From: Candidatus Bathyarchaeota archaeon
GTDB lineage: Archaea > Thermoproteota > Bathyarchaeia > 40CM-2-53-6
NCBI GenBank assembly: GCA_005882955.1
Contig: VBBB01000140.1
Span: forward strand, 1 to 15,284
Reading direction: 5' to 3'
Length of the DNA: 15,284 nt
Position numbers and translations under genes: made by a program
Notes under the pieces: generated by a model
What the model saw: only the letters and a program-made list of their open reading frames with translations
Told to the model about the DNA's origin: nothing
The model's database searches: none
Part shown: positions 1 through 5,955 of the stretch, piece by piece
How positions within the stretch are numbered: position 1 is the stretch's first letter
How the letters are laid out: every line of letters begins with the position of its first letter

Positions 1-278
1 ACGAAGGAGCCGATTCTCGCGAACGTTGGGACACGGGGTCCCGGTGATTTCGGGATTCCAAGTCTCTTGGAGACTACGTACCCTGCACCCCCTGCGACGA
101 AAAGGAGGCCGATCGCGGCTAAGATTATTGTGCCAAGATTATCTGAGACGTATTGGCGGAGATACCGGTTGTTCTGATAATCAAGGATCAGGGCAGCGAA
201 CTCAGCGAGGGATATTATCAGGACAAGTACGAAGATTCCAACCAATCGGGCCTGGGAAGAACCGGTCCTGCTCGTCAT
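1..278 (-). CDS. Partial two-helix membrane protein (3' end outside window)
   Basis: This frame starts at an ATG whose complement is at 276-278 and stays open for 92 codons to the window edge, so its C-terminus is missing. An in-frame stop lies a few codons upstream of the ATG, which makes this the first usable start. The product has a short polar N-terminus (MTSRTGSSQAR), a hydrophobic helix at about residues 12-32, a polar linker with several Asn, Arg and Tyr, a second helix at about 49-69, and then a basic tail (VSKRLGIPK). This pattern is typical of a small archaeal membrane protein. The plus-strand frames over the same bases have poor composition and are shadows. I do not recognise the family. 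A TATA-like GGCTATACTC lies at 289-298, somewhat close to the ATG, so the true start could be an internal TTG. Confidence 0.7.
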   Translation of the reverse strand, partial: MTSRTGSSQARLVGIFVLVLIISLAEFAALILDYQNNRYLRQYVSDNLGTIILAAIGLLFVAGGAGYVVSKRLGIPKSPGPRVPTFARIGSF

Positions 279-539
279 GGACCCACTAGGCTATACTCAA
301 GAAGAGTGCAACGTGAATGGGAAGTCAAGAGAGGATAGCTGGGTCTGATTTGCTAGACTATTTACGCGTGATTTCGCTGAACAAAGTTCCATCGAGCGCA
401 GTTCAGGTTATCATCGCTCGCGGATGTTCAGCCTTTGTGTTTTGTCTCCGCCTAATGTTAGTAAGATTTCCGAGAGTATCAGAGAACTGGGACTAGTTGT
501 AGTCCAACGAGTTTCTTGGATTTCCTACGTGCCTGGTCG
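279..539. other. Intergenic region between partial membrane gene and phosphoesterase
   Basis: This holds the probable promoter of the left-edge membrane gene (TATA-like element near 294, minus strand) and the 3' flank of the phosphoesterase gene. I see no convincing gene. On the minus strand, a second frame beginning LKIINGMIPVESATAS runs about 40 codons past the phosphoesterase stop. It could be either chance or an original C-terminus lost by a frameshift. Confidence 0.4.
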
Positions 540-1670
540 CTAGTCGGAGAAGTGCTGGCAGTTGCAGACTCCACGGGAATCATGCCGTTGATGATCTTCA
601 ACGTTCGGTTTGCTGTGATCATCTAATCTCTCGTGTTCCCCTTGTCCATGATGCGCTTGCGCATGGGGCGCAAAGAATTCCATCATTGGTGTCGCGTTTC
701 TATCGTTACTGGTAAGTGGGGGTAGGTTCCAGCCAGTCTCTAGTGTCTTCAAGAATGAATAGTGGTTGTACTGATTGGTGGATTGGAAGTTGGTCTTGAC
801 AACCGGCCCGGCCCAGACCGTGTACACGCAATCCAGTGAACTCCCATTGATAGGACAGTAGCCGTTGCCCTCGTCAAACGTGACGAAGAGAGCCGCTTTT
901 TGATGGGTGAACAAATTGCTGCTCAGAATCTGAGGGATTACCGAGGAAAGGTAGCTATCGCCGTCTTTCAGACAAGTTGCATTTCCGTCTGAGGTGCAGC
1001 CGTTTGTACATGTCGCAGATGAGTGCATATCATTGCAAAGGTTGGGGGTTAACCAGATGAAGTTCGATGCAGTAGATGGAGAGGCTAAATCGGAGAGGAA
1101 GAGGTTGTCCGGTCCGCCATTGCCTCCCGAGTTGGCGGGGACGATTCTTGAGCACCGGGCTGTGCTGTTGACTATGTCGTCGAAATAGACGAAGGGATCA
1201 TGTCGAGCTGCGTACTGCCCGGTTCCAGTATCGCCTAGGAAGCAGTTTCCAGGAGAGCAATGGGACCCGCAGTTGGAGGGATAGTCTTCCATGTACGCCT
1301 TCCATGAGAGTCCTCGGTTCTCCAAGCTGTCAACAAGGTTCGAGGCGTTTCCAGCGCTACATCCGGGACTTGGGCTACAATCGGCCTTGCTCCACGATGC
1401 AAAATCCTGCCCGGAGACAAGTGACAGGTAGTTTGGCAGGCTAGGATGGTTGACTGCAGTATAGTTAGTGGCGAGCGCGTACGAGGAAGCCAGTTGGTTC
1501 AAGAAAGGAGCGGAAGGATTGTTGATGATATCCCCGAGTCCCTGGTTCTCCATGGTAATCACCACCACATAGTTGAAAGGATGATTCGCTTGATCGTGCA
1601 ATCTCGTTGTTGTGGGACCGAGAGAATTCGATAAGGCTAGGGCCAAGACTAGAACTGTTAGAAACTCCAT
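540..1670 (-). CDS. Secreted phosphoesterase (acid phosphatase / phospholipase C-like)
   Basis: This 376-residue protein has an N-terminal signal sequence (MEFLTVLVLALALSNSLG) followed by a domain of the phosphoesterase family that includes AcpA-like acid phosphatases and phospholipase C (alkaline phosphatase superfamily). Visible landmarks are the metal-site MENQG (E41, N42), NHPSLPNYLSLVSG (residues 74-87, with a candidate Ser77 nucleophile), WLTPNLCNDMH (206-216), FVTFDEGNGYC (D266, E267) and NHYSFLKTLE (302-311). Many Cys residues suggest disulfides and action outside the cell, releasing phosphate from esters. It is clearly paralogous to the gene at 10429-12285, but it lacks that protein's PKD repeats. 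From residue 335 the sequence turns into a His-rich tail with no counterpart in the paralog, so a frameshift near the 3' end is possible. The family call is firm; the substrate is unknown. Confidence 0.88.
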   Translation of the reverse strand: MEFLTVLVLALALSNSLGPTTTRLHDQANHPFNYVVVITMENQGLGDIINNPSAPFLNQLASSYALATNYTAVNHPSLPNYLSLVSGQDFASWSKADCSPSPGCSAGNASNLVDSLENRGLSWKAYMEDYPSNCGSHCSPGNCFLGDTGTGQYAARHDPFVYFDDIVNSTARCSRIVPANSGGNGGPDNLFLSDLASPSTASNFIWLTPNLCNDMHSSATCTNGCTSDGNATCLKDGDSYLSSVIPQILSSNLFTHQKAALFVTFDEGNGYCPINGSSLDCVYTVWAGPVVKTNFQSTNQYNHYSFLKTLETGWNLPPLTSNDRNATPMMEFFAPHAQAHHGQGEHERLDDHSKPNVEDHQRHDSRGVCNCQHFSD

Positions 1671-1774
1671 GGGCTTGTCTCAGCAACCCATGCTAGGATT
1701 GGCTCATGAACGTTTCGGAGTCCGAGCACGTATAAGCTTGACGCGGATTGCCCGAGCTATAGATGTATCGCCCT

Positions 1775-2005
1775 TTACATAGCCTCGATAAGCTGGCGGA
1801 AAGAAGCCAGTTGGCTTGCGATAATTCTGTCACTGAGTTTAGAGTCGCGGTATGCGACTCCTATAATGCCACGTTTGTTTTGGGGAATTATCTGTGCATT
1901 ACACCGTGACAGCGCGTTTTTCGTTATAGACGTTTTGGCGATTATCTCCTTTCCTGTTTGTATTGTACATGTTATGGATTGCTGATAGTCCATATCAGCG
2001 TTCAC
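1775..2005 (-). CDS. Possible small hypothetical protein (76 aa)
   Basis: This frame uses a GTG start at 2005, or an ATG at 1993 that would give 72 residues. The product is mixed in character with no signal peptide or membrane helix: an N-terminal half rich in Thr, Ile and Gln, and a C-terminal half (IIGVAYRDSKLSDRII, then LASFRQLIEAM) that could form two helices. It matches no family I recognise. Support comes mainly from position: read on the minus strand, the TATA-like TTATAG at about 2032-2037 would place transcription start near 2007, so the message would be leaderless. The same element serves the divergent RHH gene on the plus strand. Coding status is uncertain. Confidence 0.4.
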   Translation of the reverse strand: MNADMDYQQSITCTIQTGKEIIAKTSITKNALSRCNAQIIPQNKRGIIGVAYRDSKLSDRIIASQLASFRQLIEAM

Positions 2006-2028
2006 ATGATTCTCGCTGAACTGAGCAA

Positions 2029-2042
2029 GTCCTATAACGAGC
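2029..2042. promoter_or_regulatory. Back-to-back TATA element between two divergent genes
   Basis: The segment TCCTATAACG reads as a TATA box on both strands. On the plus strand it sits about 36 bases before the TTG start at 2071, predicting a leader of about 10 bases. On the minus strand it sits about 29 bases before the GTG at 2005. The assignment rests on spacing alone. Confidence 0.45.
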
Positions 2043-2070
2043 AGTCCAGTCGGTCTATTCAGAAACTCTT

Positions 2071-2652
2071 TTGGAAAGACGTACGCGCAGGACCTTCACC
2101 ATCGACCCCGACGTCAGCGAGAAAATAGACAAGATGGTAGGCGGTCATAATCTAGAGGTCAACGTGCTCGTTAACAAAGCAATACGACGATACATAGAAT
2201 GGGGAAGACACGTTGACAGCTTCAAACTGGTCACAAGCGATCCTCGACTAATGAAAACGCTCTGGTCGCATGTCACCGTTGGAGAGGCGAGAGAGATGGG
2301 CACCAAGAATGGGAAAGATACTGTCGTAGAGTTTATCCTCTATTACTTCCGCAAGTTCGACCTAGACTCGGTTCTCAAAACCTTCGAAGCGATAGGCGCA
2401 GGATACGCAAACGCCTATGTCTATTCAGAGTTCGGCGGCAAGGACAGCCGCACCATAATCCTAAGGCACAGCATGGGACTTAGCGCATCAGCATACTACG
2501 GTGCCTCTTTCAAAGCACTCTGTGACCGCCTCGGAGTGAAATGCGAATTGGAGGAGAGCGAAGATCAAATGACATGTAAAATCAGTAACGCTAGCACTCT
2601 GAAGACGATAGCTCCAAAGACCCTCAAAGAGCAACTGGCCAAGCAGTCATAG
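2071..2652 (+). CDS. RHH-type regulator with His/Ser-containing C-terminal domain
   Basis: This 193-residue protein starts at TTG; no ATG or GTG occurs in frame between it and the upstream stop. Residues 5-45 have the CopG/Arc-like ribbon-helix-helix pattern: a basic strand (RRTFTIDPD), a helix, a turn, and a second helix ending RRYIEW. A linker leads to an alpha/beta C-terminal domain (about 85-172) containing TIILRHSMGLSASAYY, with H133, G136, S140 and Y142-Y143, then a CELEESEDQMTCKI strand. The same architecture and motif recur in the protein at 5956-6564, so the two are paralogs. RHH domains bind DNA as dimers. The C-terminal domain probably senses a ligand or mediates assembly, but that is inference. 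It lies upstream of a PNPOx-like gene with its own promoter. Confidence 0.8.
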   Translation: MERRTRRTFTIDPDVSEKIDKMVGGHNLEVNVLVNKAIRRYIEWGRHVDSFKLVTSDPRLMKTLWSHVTVGEAREMGTKNGKDTVVEFILYYFRKFDLDSVLKTFEAIGAGYANAYVYSEFGGKDSRTIILRHSMGLSASAYYGASFKALCDRLGVKCELEESEDQMTCKISNASTLKTIAPKTLKEQLAKQS

Positions 2653-2675
2653 AGCCCGGTCGAATCATAGGATTG

Positions 2676-2697
2676 AAAGGCAGCCTTTGTCTCTCTC
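2676..2697 (+). terminator. Weak hairpin plus pyrimidine tract after RHH gene
   Basis: A short stem AAAGG-CAG-CCTTT is followed by a pyrimidine-rich run (GTCTCTCTCCCC) 24 bases after the RHH stop codon. This could act as an archaeal pyrimidine-rich terminator. It is weak. Confidence 0.3.
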
Positions 2698-2728
2698 CCC
2701 TGAAGGCCGCATGCTTTCCGACGTACTC

Positions 2729-2736
2729 AAATAATA
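2729..2736 (+). promoter_or_regulatory. TATA box for PNPOx-like gene
   Basis: AAATAATA is centred about 27 bases before the TTG start at 2760, which is the spacing expected of an archaeal TATA box for a leaderless transcript. Confidence 0.55.
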
Positions 2737-2759
2737 GAACCTGTCTGCGGACGTAAACC

Positions 2760-3194
2760 TTGCCAAAAAAACCGAACAACGGCCCCCACGAGGTAAAGTT
2801 GTCCGCGAAAGAAATTGATTTCCTGAAGAGCAATGAGCTTTGCAGATTTGCGACAGCATCACGAAAGGGCGAGCCTCATGTTGTTCCAGTCTCATATGTC
2901 TGGGACCAGGACTACGCGTTTATTGTTACTGACTATGGGACCCGTAAACTGAAGAATCTCAGGGAGAATCCCCACGCGGCGGTTCTCGTTGATTCTGGCG
3001 GAACTCAGAAGCTCCTATTGATCAGTGGACCAGTGGAGATTATAGAGAAGGGAGAGGAGTATCGGCGTCTCTACAGACTGTTCTATTCGAAGCTGAGCTG
3101 GGTCAAGCGAGATCCCTGGAAGGAAGGTGAGGCACCTTTCATCAAGGTCATTCCTTCTTTCAAGACGGGGTGGGGTCTCACGAGCTCTATATGA
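2760..3194 (+). CDS. Pyridoxamine 5'-phosphate oxidase-like (split beta-barrel) protein
   Basis: This 144-residue protein begins at TTG with a TATA box 27 bases upstream, so the message is probably leaderless. The sequence follows the PNPOx-like FMN/F420-binding split-barrel fold. Visible elements are FLKSNELCRFATASRKGEPH (residues 21-40), VVPVSYVW (41-48), a FIVTDYGTRKLKNLRENPHA stretch (54-73, with the TRK..NL..NP motif typical of the family), LLISGPVEIIE (86-96), and a final IKVIPSFKTGWGL segment. Family members reduce or oxidise small substrates with F420 or FMN, or act as heme-related proteins. Nothing here fixes the cofactor or substrate. The length is normal for single-domain members. 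The neighbouring RHH regulator could control it, but the two genes have separate promoters. Confidence 0.82.
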   Translation: MPKKPNNGPHEVKLSAKEIDFLKSNELCRFATASRKGEPHVVPVSYVWDQDYAFIVTDYGTRKLKNLRENPHAAVLVDSGGTQKLLLISGPVEIIEKGEEYRRLYRLFYSKLSWVKRDPWKEGEAPFIKVIPSFKTGWGLTSSI

Positions 3195-3593
3195 ATAGCT
3201 TCTCCCGTTCAGAATAGTGTCCGGATCAAGTGCCGCTTGACTAGGATTCACGCATCGTTAAAGTGTTCGCTCTTGCTCTGTTTACGTTCCGGATCCATCC
3301 GGGAATCACTACTGCTCTGAGAAATGCTTTGAGGCTTATGTTTCGGCTTTTCGCATCATTGTCGAGTCTCTGAAAACCTTCTCGTCGAACGCCACCATGA
3401 ACTTACGCAATAGTCAACTCCTGGAATTTCGACGATAAAATCCGTTGGACAATAATAAGCCAACGTCCACAATGTGTTAGACCCGAACACATTTGAGTAG
3501 AGTCCGATGATTGGCTATCTCCGGCATGCTAATGCTATTTAGTGTAAACGTTGGGGTTATATCGAATCCGCGCGTGTCTATGTCTGGAACGAT
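3195..3593. other. 400-base intergenic region
   Basis: No convincing gene was seen here on either strand. It contains a near-palindrome TTCCGGATCCATCCGGGAA (3287-3305), an inverted repeat CGTTGG...CCAACG with an 11-base A/T-rich loop (3443-3465), and a TATA-like GGTTATATCG near 3556-3564 that probably drives the operon starting at 3594. Confidence 0.45.
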
Positions 3594-3872
3594 ATGGAAG
3601 CAATAGATAACGCGGGGTATCCGCCCGAAACAACCAATCAGACCGTCCCGCAAGACACTATGACGGACGACCAATTGAAGAATCTCCTTGCAGAGCTGAT
3701 ATCCTCATCAGCAAGCCTGAACGTGAGGGTGTGGCTCGACGGAGTCTACACGGACATAGAGAACGCGGGCACTCGTCGGGAGTGGATGAAGGGCCGAGAA
3801 GTCTACTTCAAGGTCGAAGGAAAGGTGGACGGCCAGAACAGCCTCGAAGAGGCAGCATCCAGGAGCGTTTAA
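3594..3872 (+). CDS. Hypothetical protein, first gene of a three-gene operon (92 aa)
   Basis: The ATG start lies about 34 bases after a TATA-like TTATAT. The protein is acidic at first (many Thr, Pro and Gln), then has an amphipathic helix (MTDDQLKNLLAELISSS, about residues 23-39). This is followed by alternating strand-like segments NVRVWLDGVYTDIENAG and REVYFKVEGKV, suggesting a small helix-plus-sheet fold. I recognise no family. The stop codon is 2 bases from the next ATG, and the third gene follows 7 bases after the second, so the three genes are almost certainly co-transcribed. Because the last gene encodes an RHH-like DNA-binding protein, this and the next product may act with it, but no function can be assigned. 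Confidence 0.65.
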   Translation: MEAIDNAGYPPETTNQTVPQDTMTDDQLKNLLAELISSSASLNVRVWLDGVYTDIENAGTRREWMKGREVYFKVEGKVDGQNSLEEAASRSV

Positions 3873-3874
3873 CC

Positions 3875-4102
3875 ATGGAGACTCGTAAGTGGAAGGCGTT
3901 TCTCAGAATGAACGGTGAGACTCCGATGGATACAGGTCAAGATATTCTGACTGAGTTCAAAGCCATGGTCGAATATCTCAAGTGGATTGGCGTCGACTAC
4001 TCAATGGTCGTGCAAGTCGAAGCAGGCCAAACAGAGCGCTCTCAAAACCTTGCTCTAGAGCCAACTCCGCGTCGGCGAGGACCCGGGCAGATAGGAGACT
4101 GA
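3875..4102 (+). CDS. Hypothetical protein, second gene of operon (75 aa)
   Basis: I chose the ATG at 3875 because it follows the previous stop by only 2 bases. Longer readings of the same frame begin inside the upstream gene and are unlikely. The N-terminal half reads as a strand (RKWKAFLRMN) followed by a helix (DILTEFKAMVEYLKWIG) and another strand (DYSMVVQVEAG), a compact alpha/beta layout. The C-terminus is basic and Pro/Arg-rich (TPRRRGPGQIGD). I recognise no family. Its stop is 7 bases before the next gene's ATG. The tight spacing and shared strand support a real gene despite its size. Confidence 0.6.
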   Translation: METRKWKAFLRMNGETPMDTGQDILTEFKAMVEYLKWIGVDYSMVVQVEAGQTERSQNLALEPTPRRRGPGQIGD

Positions 4103-4109
4103 TACCGAA

Positions 4110-4352
4110 ATGGCCAAGTTCATAATGTCAATAGGGGACAACGCGTACGATGTCCTAGCGAATGAGGCGAAGAACCGGGACGTTACTGTGCAGCAGTTGC
4201 TCAGAGCGGTTGTTGTGCCTGATTGGATAAAGCAGAACGCAGACGGCCAGCCCACCGGAGAGAATCCAAATCTGATTGAATCCTCGGTCTACGGTGGAGA
4301 TTCCCGCAATTCTAGGATGCTCGTGTCCCCCGTCGCCAGGCTTAGACACTAG
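4110..4352 (+). CDS. Small RHH-like DNA-binding protein, third gene of operon (80 aa)
   Basis: The N-terminal 40 residues fit a ribbon-helix-helix unit: a strand MAKFIMSIG, a first helix DNAYDVLANEAKNRD, a turn, and a second helix TVQQLLRAVVVPDWI. Here TVQQLLR takes the place of the second-helix signature in CopG-like proteins. The remaining 40 residues look disordered (DGQPTGENPN, SRNSRM). Single-domain RHH proteins of this size bind operators as dimers and often autoregulate. Here that would mean control of the three-gene operon, which is inference. It is much shorter than the two other RHH proteins in the window and lacks their C-terminal domain. The start is the ATG 7 bases after the previous stop. 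Confidence 0.68.
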   Translation: MAKFIMSIGDNAYDVLANEAKNRDVTVQQLLRAVVVPDWIKQNADGQPTGENPNLIESSVYGGDSRNSRMLVSPVARLRH

Positions 4353-4458
4353 CCCGATCCTACGATCTCCTGTCGCGGGTCACTGTTCCACCGCTGGTTA
4401 CAAGACTCTTTAATAGCGCCTACAGGCTCAATCGCTAAACAGAGCTGACAGCGCAAAT

Positions 4459-4842
4459 TTGGCAGATTTCTGTTCGAGATGCGGAAAGACCCTCAGCCTC
4501 ATCGACCCTCTCCTAGAGCTTAAGGGTCAAAGGTTCTGCGAGGATTGCTATCCAGACGTCAAGCGAGAACACGCAGCCGCGAGCATGTCGGACAAGGTGG
4601 ACCGTAGACAACGTGTCGCCTTTGCAGACGACTCCAGCGATGAGAATCTGCGAGGATCGATTATCAAGGGAAAGCAAGCGCTTGCCGTCAAAGAGAATGA
4701 GTTCAGGTGGGATAATCCATCCCTCTCGCTAATCGCGAGCGCGCTGCGAATCCTTACGGACCAGAACAACATCATGATGAAGCAGAACGAACTCATCCTT
4801 CGCGAGCTCGAGTCGAGACCTGCGACGGTCAAGTCGAAATAA
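4459..4842 (+). CDS. Zinc-ribbon protein with C-terminal coiled coil (127 aa)
   Basis: This frame starts at TTG. The N-terminus carries a four-Cys zinc ribbon: C5-x2-C8 (CSRCGK) and C27-x2-C30 (FCEDCYPD), separated by an 18-residue loop containing ELKGQRF, as in treble-clef or LIM-like fingers. A charged middle (residues 35-75) is followed by a helix-rich segment SLSLIASALRILTDQNNIMM and then a predicted coiled coil (KQNELILRELES). The layout suggests a small nucleic-acid- or protein-binding adaptor that oligomerises through its C-terminus. A TATA-like CTTTAATAG lies about 45 bases upstream, and a T7 run follows the gene. Function beyond metal binding is unknown. Confidence 0.75.
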   Translation: MADFCSRCGKTLSLIDPLLELKGQRFCEDCYPDVKREHAAASMSDKVDRRQRVAFADDSSDENLRGSIIKGKQALAVKENEFRWDNPSLSLIASALRILTDQNNIMMKQNELILRELESRPATVKSK

Positions 4843-4869
4843 GGCCTGGGGTCCGAAGGTCCCACCGAG

Positions 4870-4876
4870 TTTTTTT
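4870..4876 (+). terminator. Oligo-T terminator after zinc-ribbon gene
   Basis: A run of seven T on the plus strand lies 28 bases after the stop codon, matching the oligo-T signals at which archaeal RNA polymerase terminates. It lies just before the 3' end of the convergent tRNA-Tyr gene. Confidence 0.6.
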
Positions 4877-4889
4877 GGCGTAGCGGAGC

Positions 4890-5081
4890 TGGTCCCGGGG
4901 GCCGGAGTTCCATAGAGGGAAACCTCTACTTTGAACTCGCCGAACCGGTTACGTCCGATTCTCCGGCGACACTCCGTGGATCCTTCTCCACTCCGGTATC
5001 TGTACGCCTGGTCGGCTGGCTGACCCGCACATTGAGTGCAGGACTACAGCCGGAAGCTCTTCCAGGCTGAGCTACCCCGGG
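4890..5081 (-). tRNA. tRNA-Tyr (GTA) with probably four introns, CCA encoded
   Basis: Read on the minus strand, the acceptor CCCGGGG (from 5081) pairs perfectly with CCCCGGG, followed by ACCA ending at 4890. The C1-G72 pair is the archaeal Tyr identity element. Exon 1 continues TAGCTC, D-loop, GAGC, TCCGG, and the loop CTGTAG with anticodon GTA at 5047-5045. A 46-base intron at 37/38 (5043-4998) is followed by ACCGGA. A direct repeat CGGAGTG spaced 19 bases apart (4995-4989 and 4976-4970) implies a second intron in the variable region. GTGTC-GCCGG follows, then a repeated CCGG 18 bases on implies a third intron before TTC (4944-4942). About 32 further bases, holding a TAGAGG-TTTC-CCTCTA hairpin, separate TTC from ACT-CCGGC. 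Removing about 115 bases leaves a canonical 77-base tRNA. The exact borders of introns 2-4 are ambiguous by a few bases, and bulge-helix-bulge folds were not computed. Confidence 0.82.
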
Positions 5082-5106
5082 ACCGAGGCCATCCCCGGCT
5101 TCAGTG

Positions 5107-5116
5107 ATTAGTTAAG
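5107..5116 (-). promoter_or_regulatory. TATA box of tRNA-Tyr, overlapping the stop codon of the upstream CDS
   Basis: On the minus strand CTTAACTAAT is centred about 31 bases before the tRNA 5' end, and it contains the TAA stop (5114-5112) of the gene at 5112-5483. This suggests the tRNA has its own promoter inside the end of that gene. Confidence 0.45.
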
Positions 5117-5483
5117 ATTTGTCGGAAGCCGACTGGTGATTCTCGCGTATCCACTGAGCTAGGTCGCGCAGCGCTATGTTTGACGAGACGTCGATAACGG
5201 GGACCTCCATGTTTCCTACACGGATGAGATTGTTGTACTTGGCCATGGGGGCGTGTGAAACGTTGGAGGCATAGATCTTTCCCTTCACATACTCATCAGG
5301 CAAGGCCTCCGGCTCGACAAAATCGGCTAAGAATACGACACCTTCTGCCCAGTATAGTGCCATGGCCTGGCCAGAGACGTTCATGACGAAGGCAATCATA
5401 GAGGCGAGGTTCTGCTGAGAACTGAAGCTAGTAAGACCGGTGACTACGATCTCCTGGGGCGGAGCGTGAATAATAGAAACCAT
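5112..5483 (-). CDS. Hypothetical protein (123 aa) upstream of tRNA-Tyr
   Basis: The ATG at 5483 lies about 21 bases downstream of a TATA-like GGATATAG (minus strand, 5508-5501), so the transcript is leaderless or nearly so. The protein has alternating strand-like segments: EIVVTGL, an Ala/Met-rich AFVMNVSGQAMALYW, GVVFLADFV, GKIYASNV, NLIRVG and EVPVIDVS. It ends in a helix (ALRDLAQWIRENHQ). There is no signal peptide or clear membrane helix, no Cys, and no motif I recognise. The pattern suggests a soluble beta-rich domain of about 100 residues with a helical tail. It lies in the same orientation as tRNA-Tyr and 30 bases before it, so read-through could join them. Confidence 0.65.
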   Translation of the reverse strand: MVSIIHAPPQEIVVTGLTSFSSQQNLASMIAFVMNVSGQAMALYWAEGVVFLADFVEPEALPDEYVKGKIYASNVSHAPMAKYNNLIRVGNMEVPVIDVSSNIALRDLAQWIRENHQSASDKS

Positions 5484-5955
5484 GCTTGAGCCGAAGACGG
5501 CTATATCCTCCCAGAGTGTTAAGCCTTAGCAAGTGTCCAAAGACAGCTCCCGTCCACTCAAAACCATTCCACGTACCGATCGTCCTAAAGCTAAAGACCT
5601 CCCCGAACTGAAGATATTGTCCTCAGTTAGCCCTCTTTGTCAGTACTTGTAGCCGGGTTGCCCCAACGGTAAGAGGTCCCATCTCAAATGGCTCGACTTG
5701 GGCTTGTTTGGGGTACAAAGACCCATTGTGGATTATATCTGGTGCATGGATGGTTAGCTTTGGGCCGCTCCTATCACACTGTGATATATCGGAATACAAT
5801 AGTCGTCAAATGTACAGCGGAACAGAAACAGGGTCAATTAGAACACATGCGAAAGGACGCCACCAATTCAAATCCAATAGAGTACATGTGTCTTCAGTCC
5901 GAACACAAACGATGAGTTATGCATATATTCTACGCCGACGCAGTCTTCTATAACC
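5484..5955. other. 470-base divergent intergenic region
   Basis: This holds the minus-strand TATA element at 5501-5508 and the plus-strand TATA element GCATATATTC at 5921-5930, about 30 bases before the RHH start at 5956. Two overlapping plus-strand frames (5688-5915 and 5708-5953) cross it, but neither has convincing protein composition. A D-arm-like GTTGCCCCAACGGTAAGAGG at about 5658-5677, with a CCCCAA/TTGGGG inverted repeat, hints at a structured RNA. I could not complete a tRNA from it. Confidence 0.4.

Noticed and set aside
26..338. Plus-strand ORFs at the left edge.
   Set aside because: They are antisense shadows of the membrane-protein gene on the minus strand, whose hydrophobic helices give a far better protein.
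3300..3420. A possible C/D-box sRNA on the minus strand (AATGATGC with a downstream CTCAGAG).
   Set aside because: The C box is imperfect and no proper CTGA D box or internal C'/D' pair is found at suitable spacing.
3443..3465. Inverted repeat CGTTGG/CCAACG as a terminator for the PNPOx-like gene.
   Set aside because: It lies about 250 bases after the stop codon, has a long A/T loop and no following T run.
3731..3874. An extended N-terminus for the second small operon gene, beginning inside the first gene.
   Set aside because: The extension is Arg/Gly-rich out-of-frame translation of the first gene; the ATG at 3875, two bases after that gene's stop, is the natural start.
5650..5760. A tRNA-like stretch (GTTGCCCCAACGGTAAGAGG followed by CCCATCTCAAATGG) that resembles a D-arm and a CAA anticodon loop.
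   Set aside because: I could not find a matching acceptor strand or a G-TTC-x-A T-arm downstream, even allowing introns; the nearby ATTCAAATCC lacks a pairing stem. A structured RNA remains possible but unsupported.
5688..5953. Two overlapping plus-strand ORFs of 75 and 81 codons before the second RHH gene.
   Set aside because: Neither has a promoter at the right distance, recognisable motifs or sensible composition; the region looks like non-coding upstream sequence.
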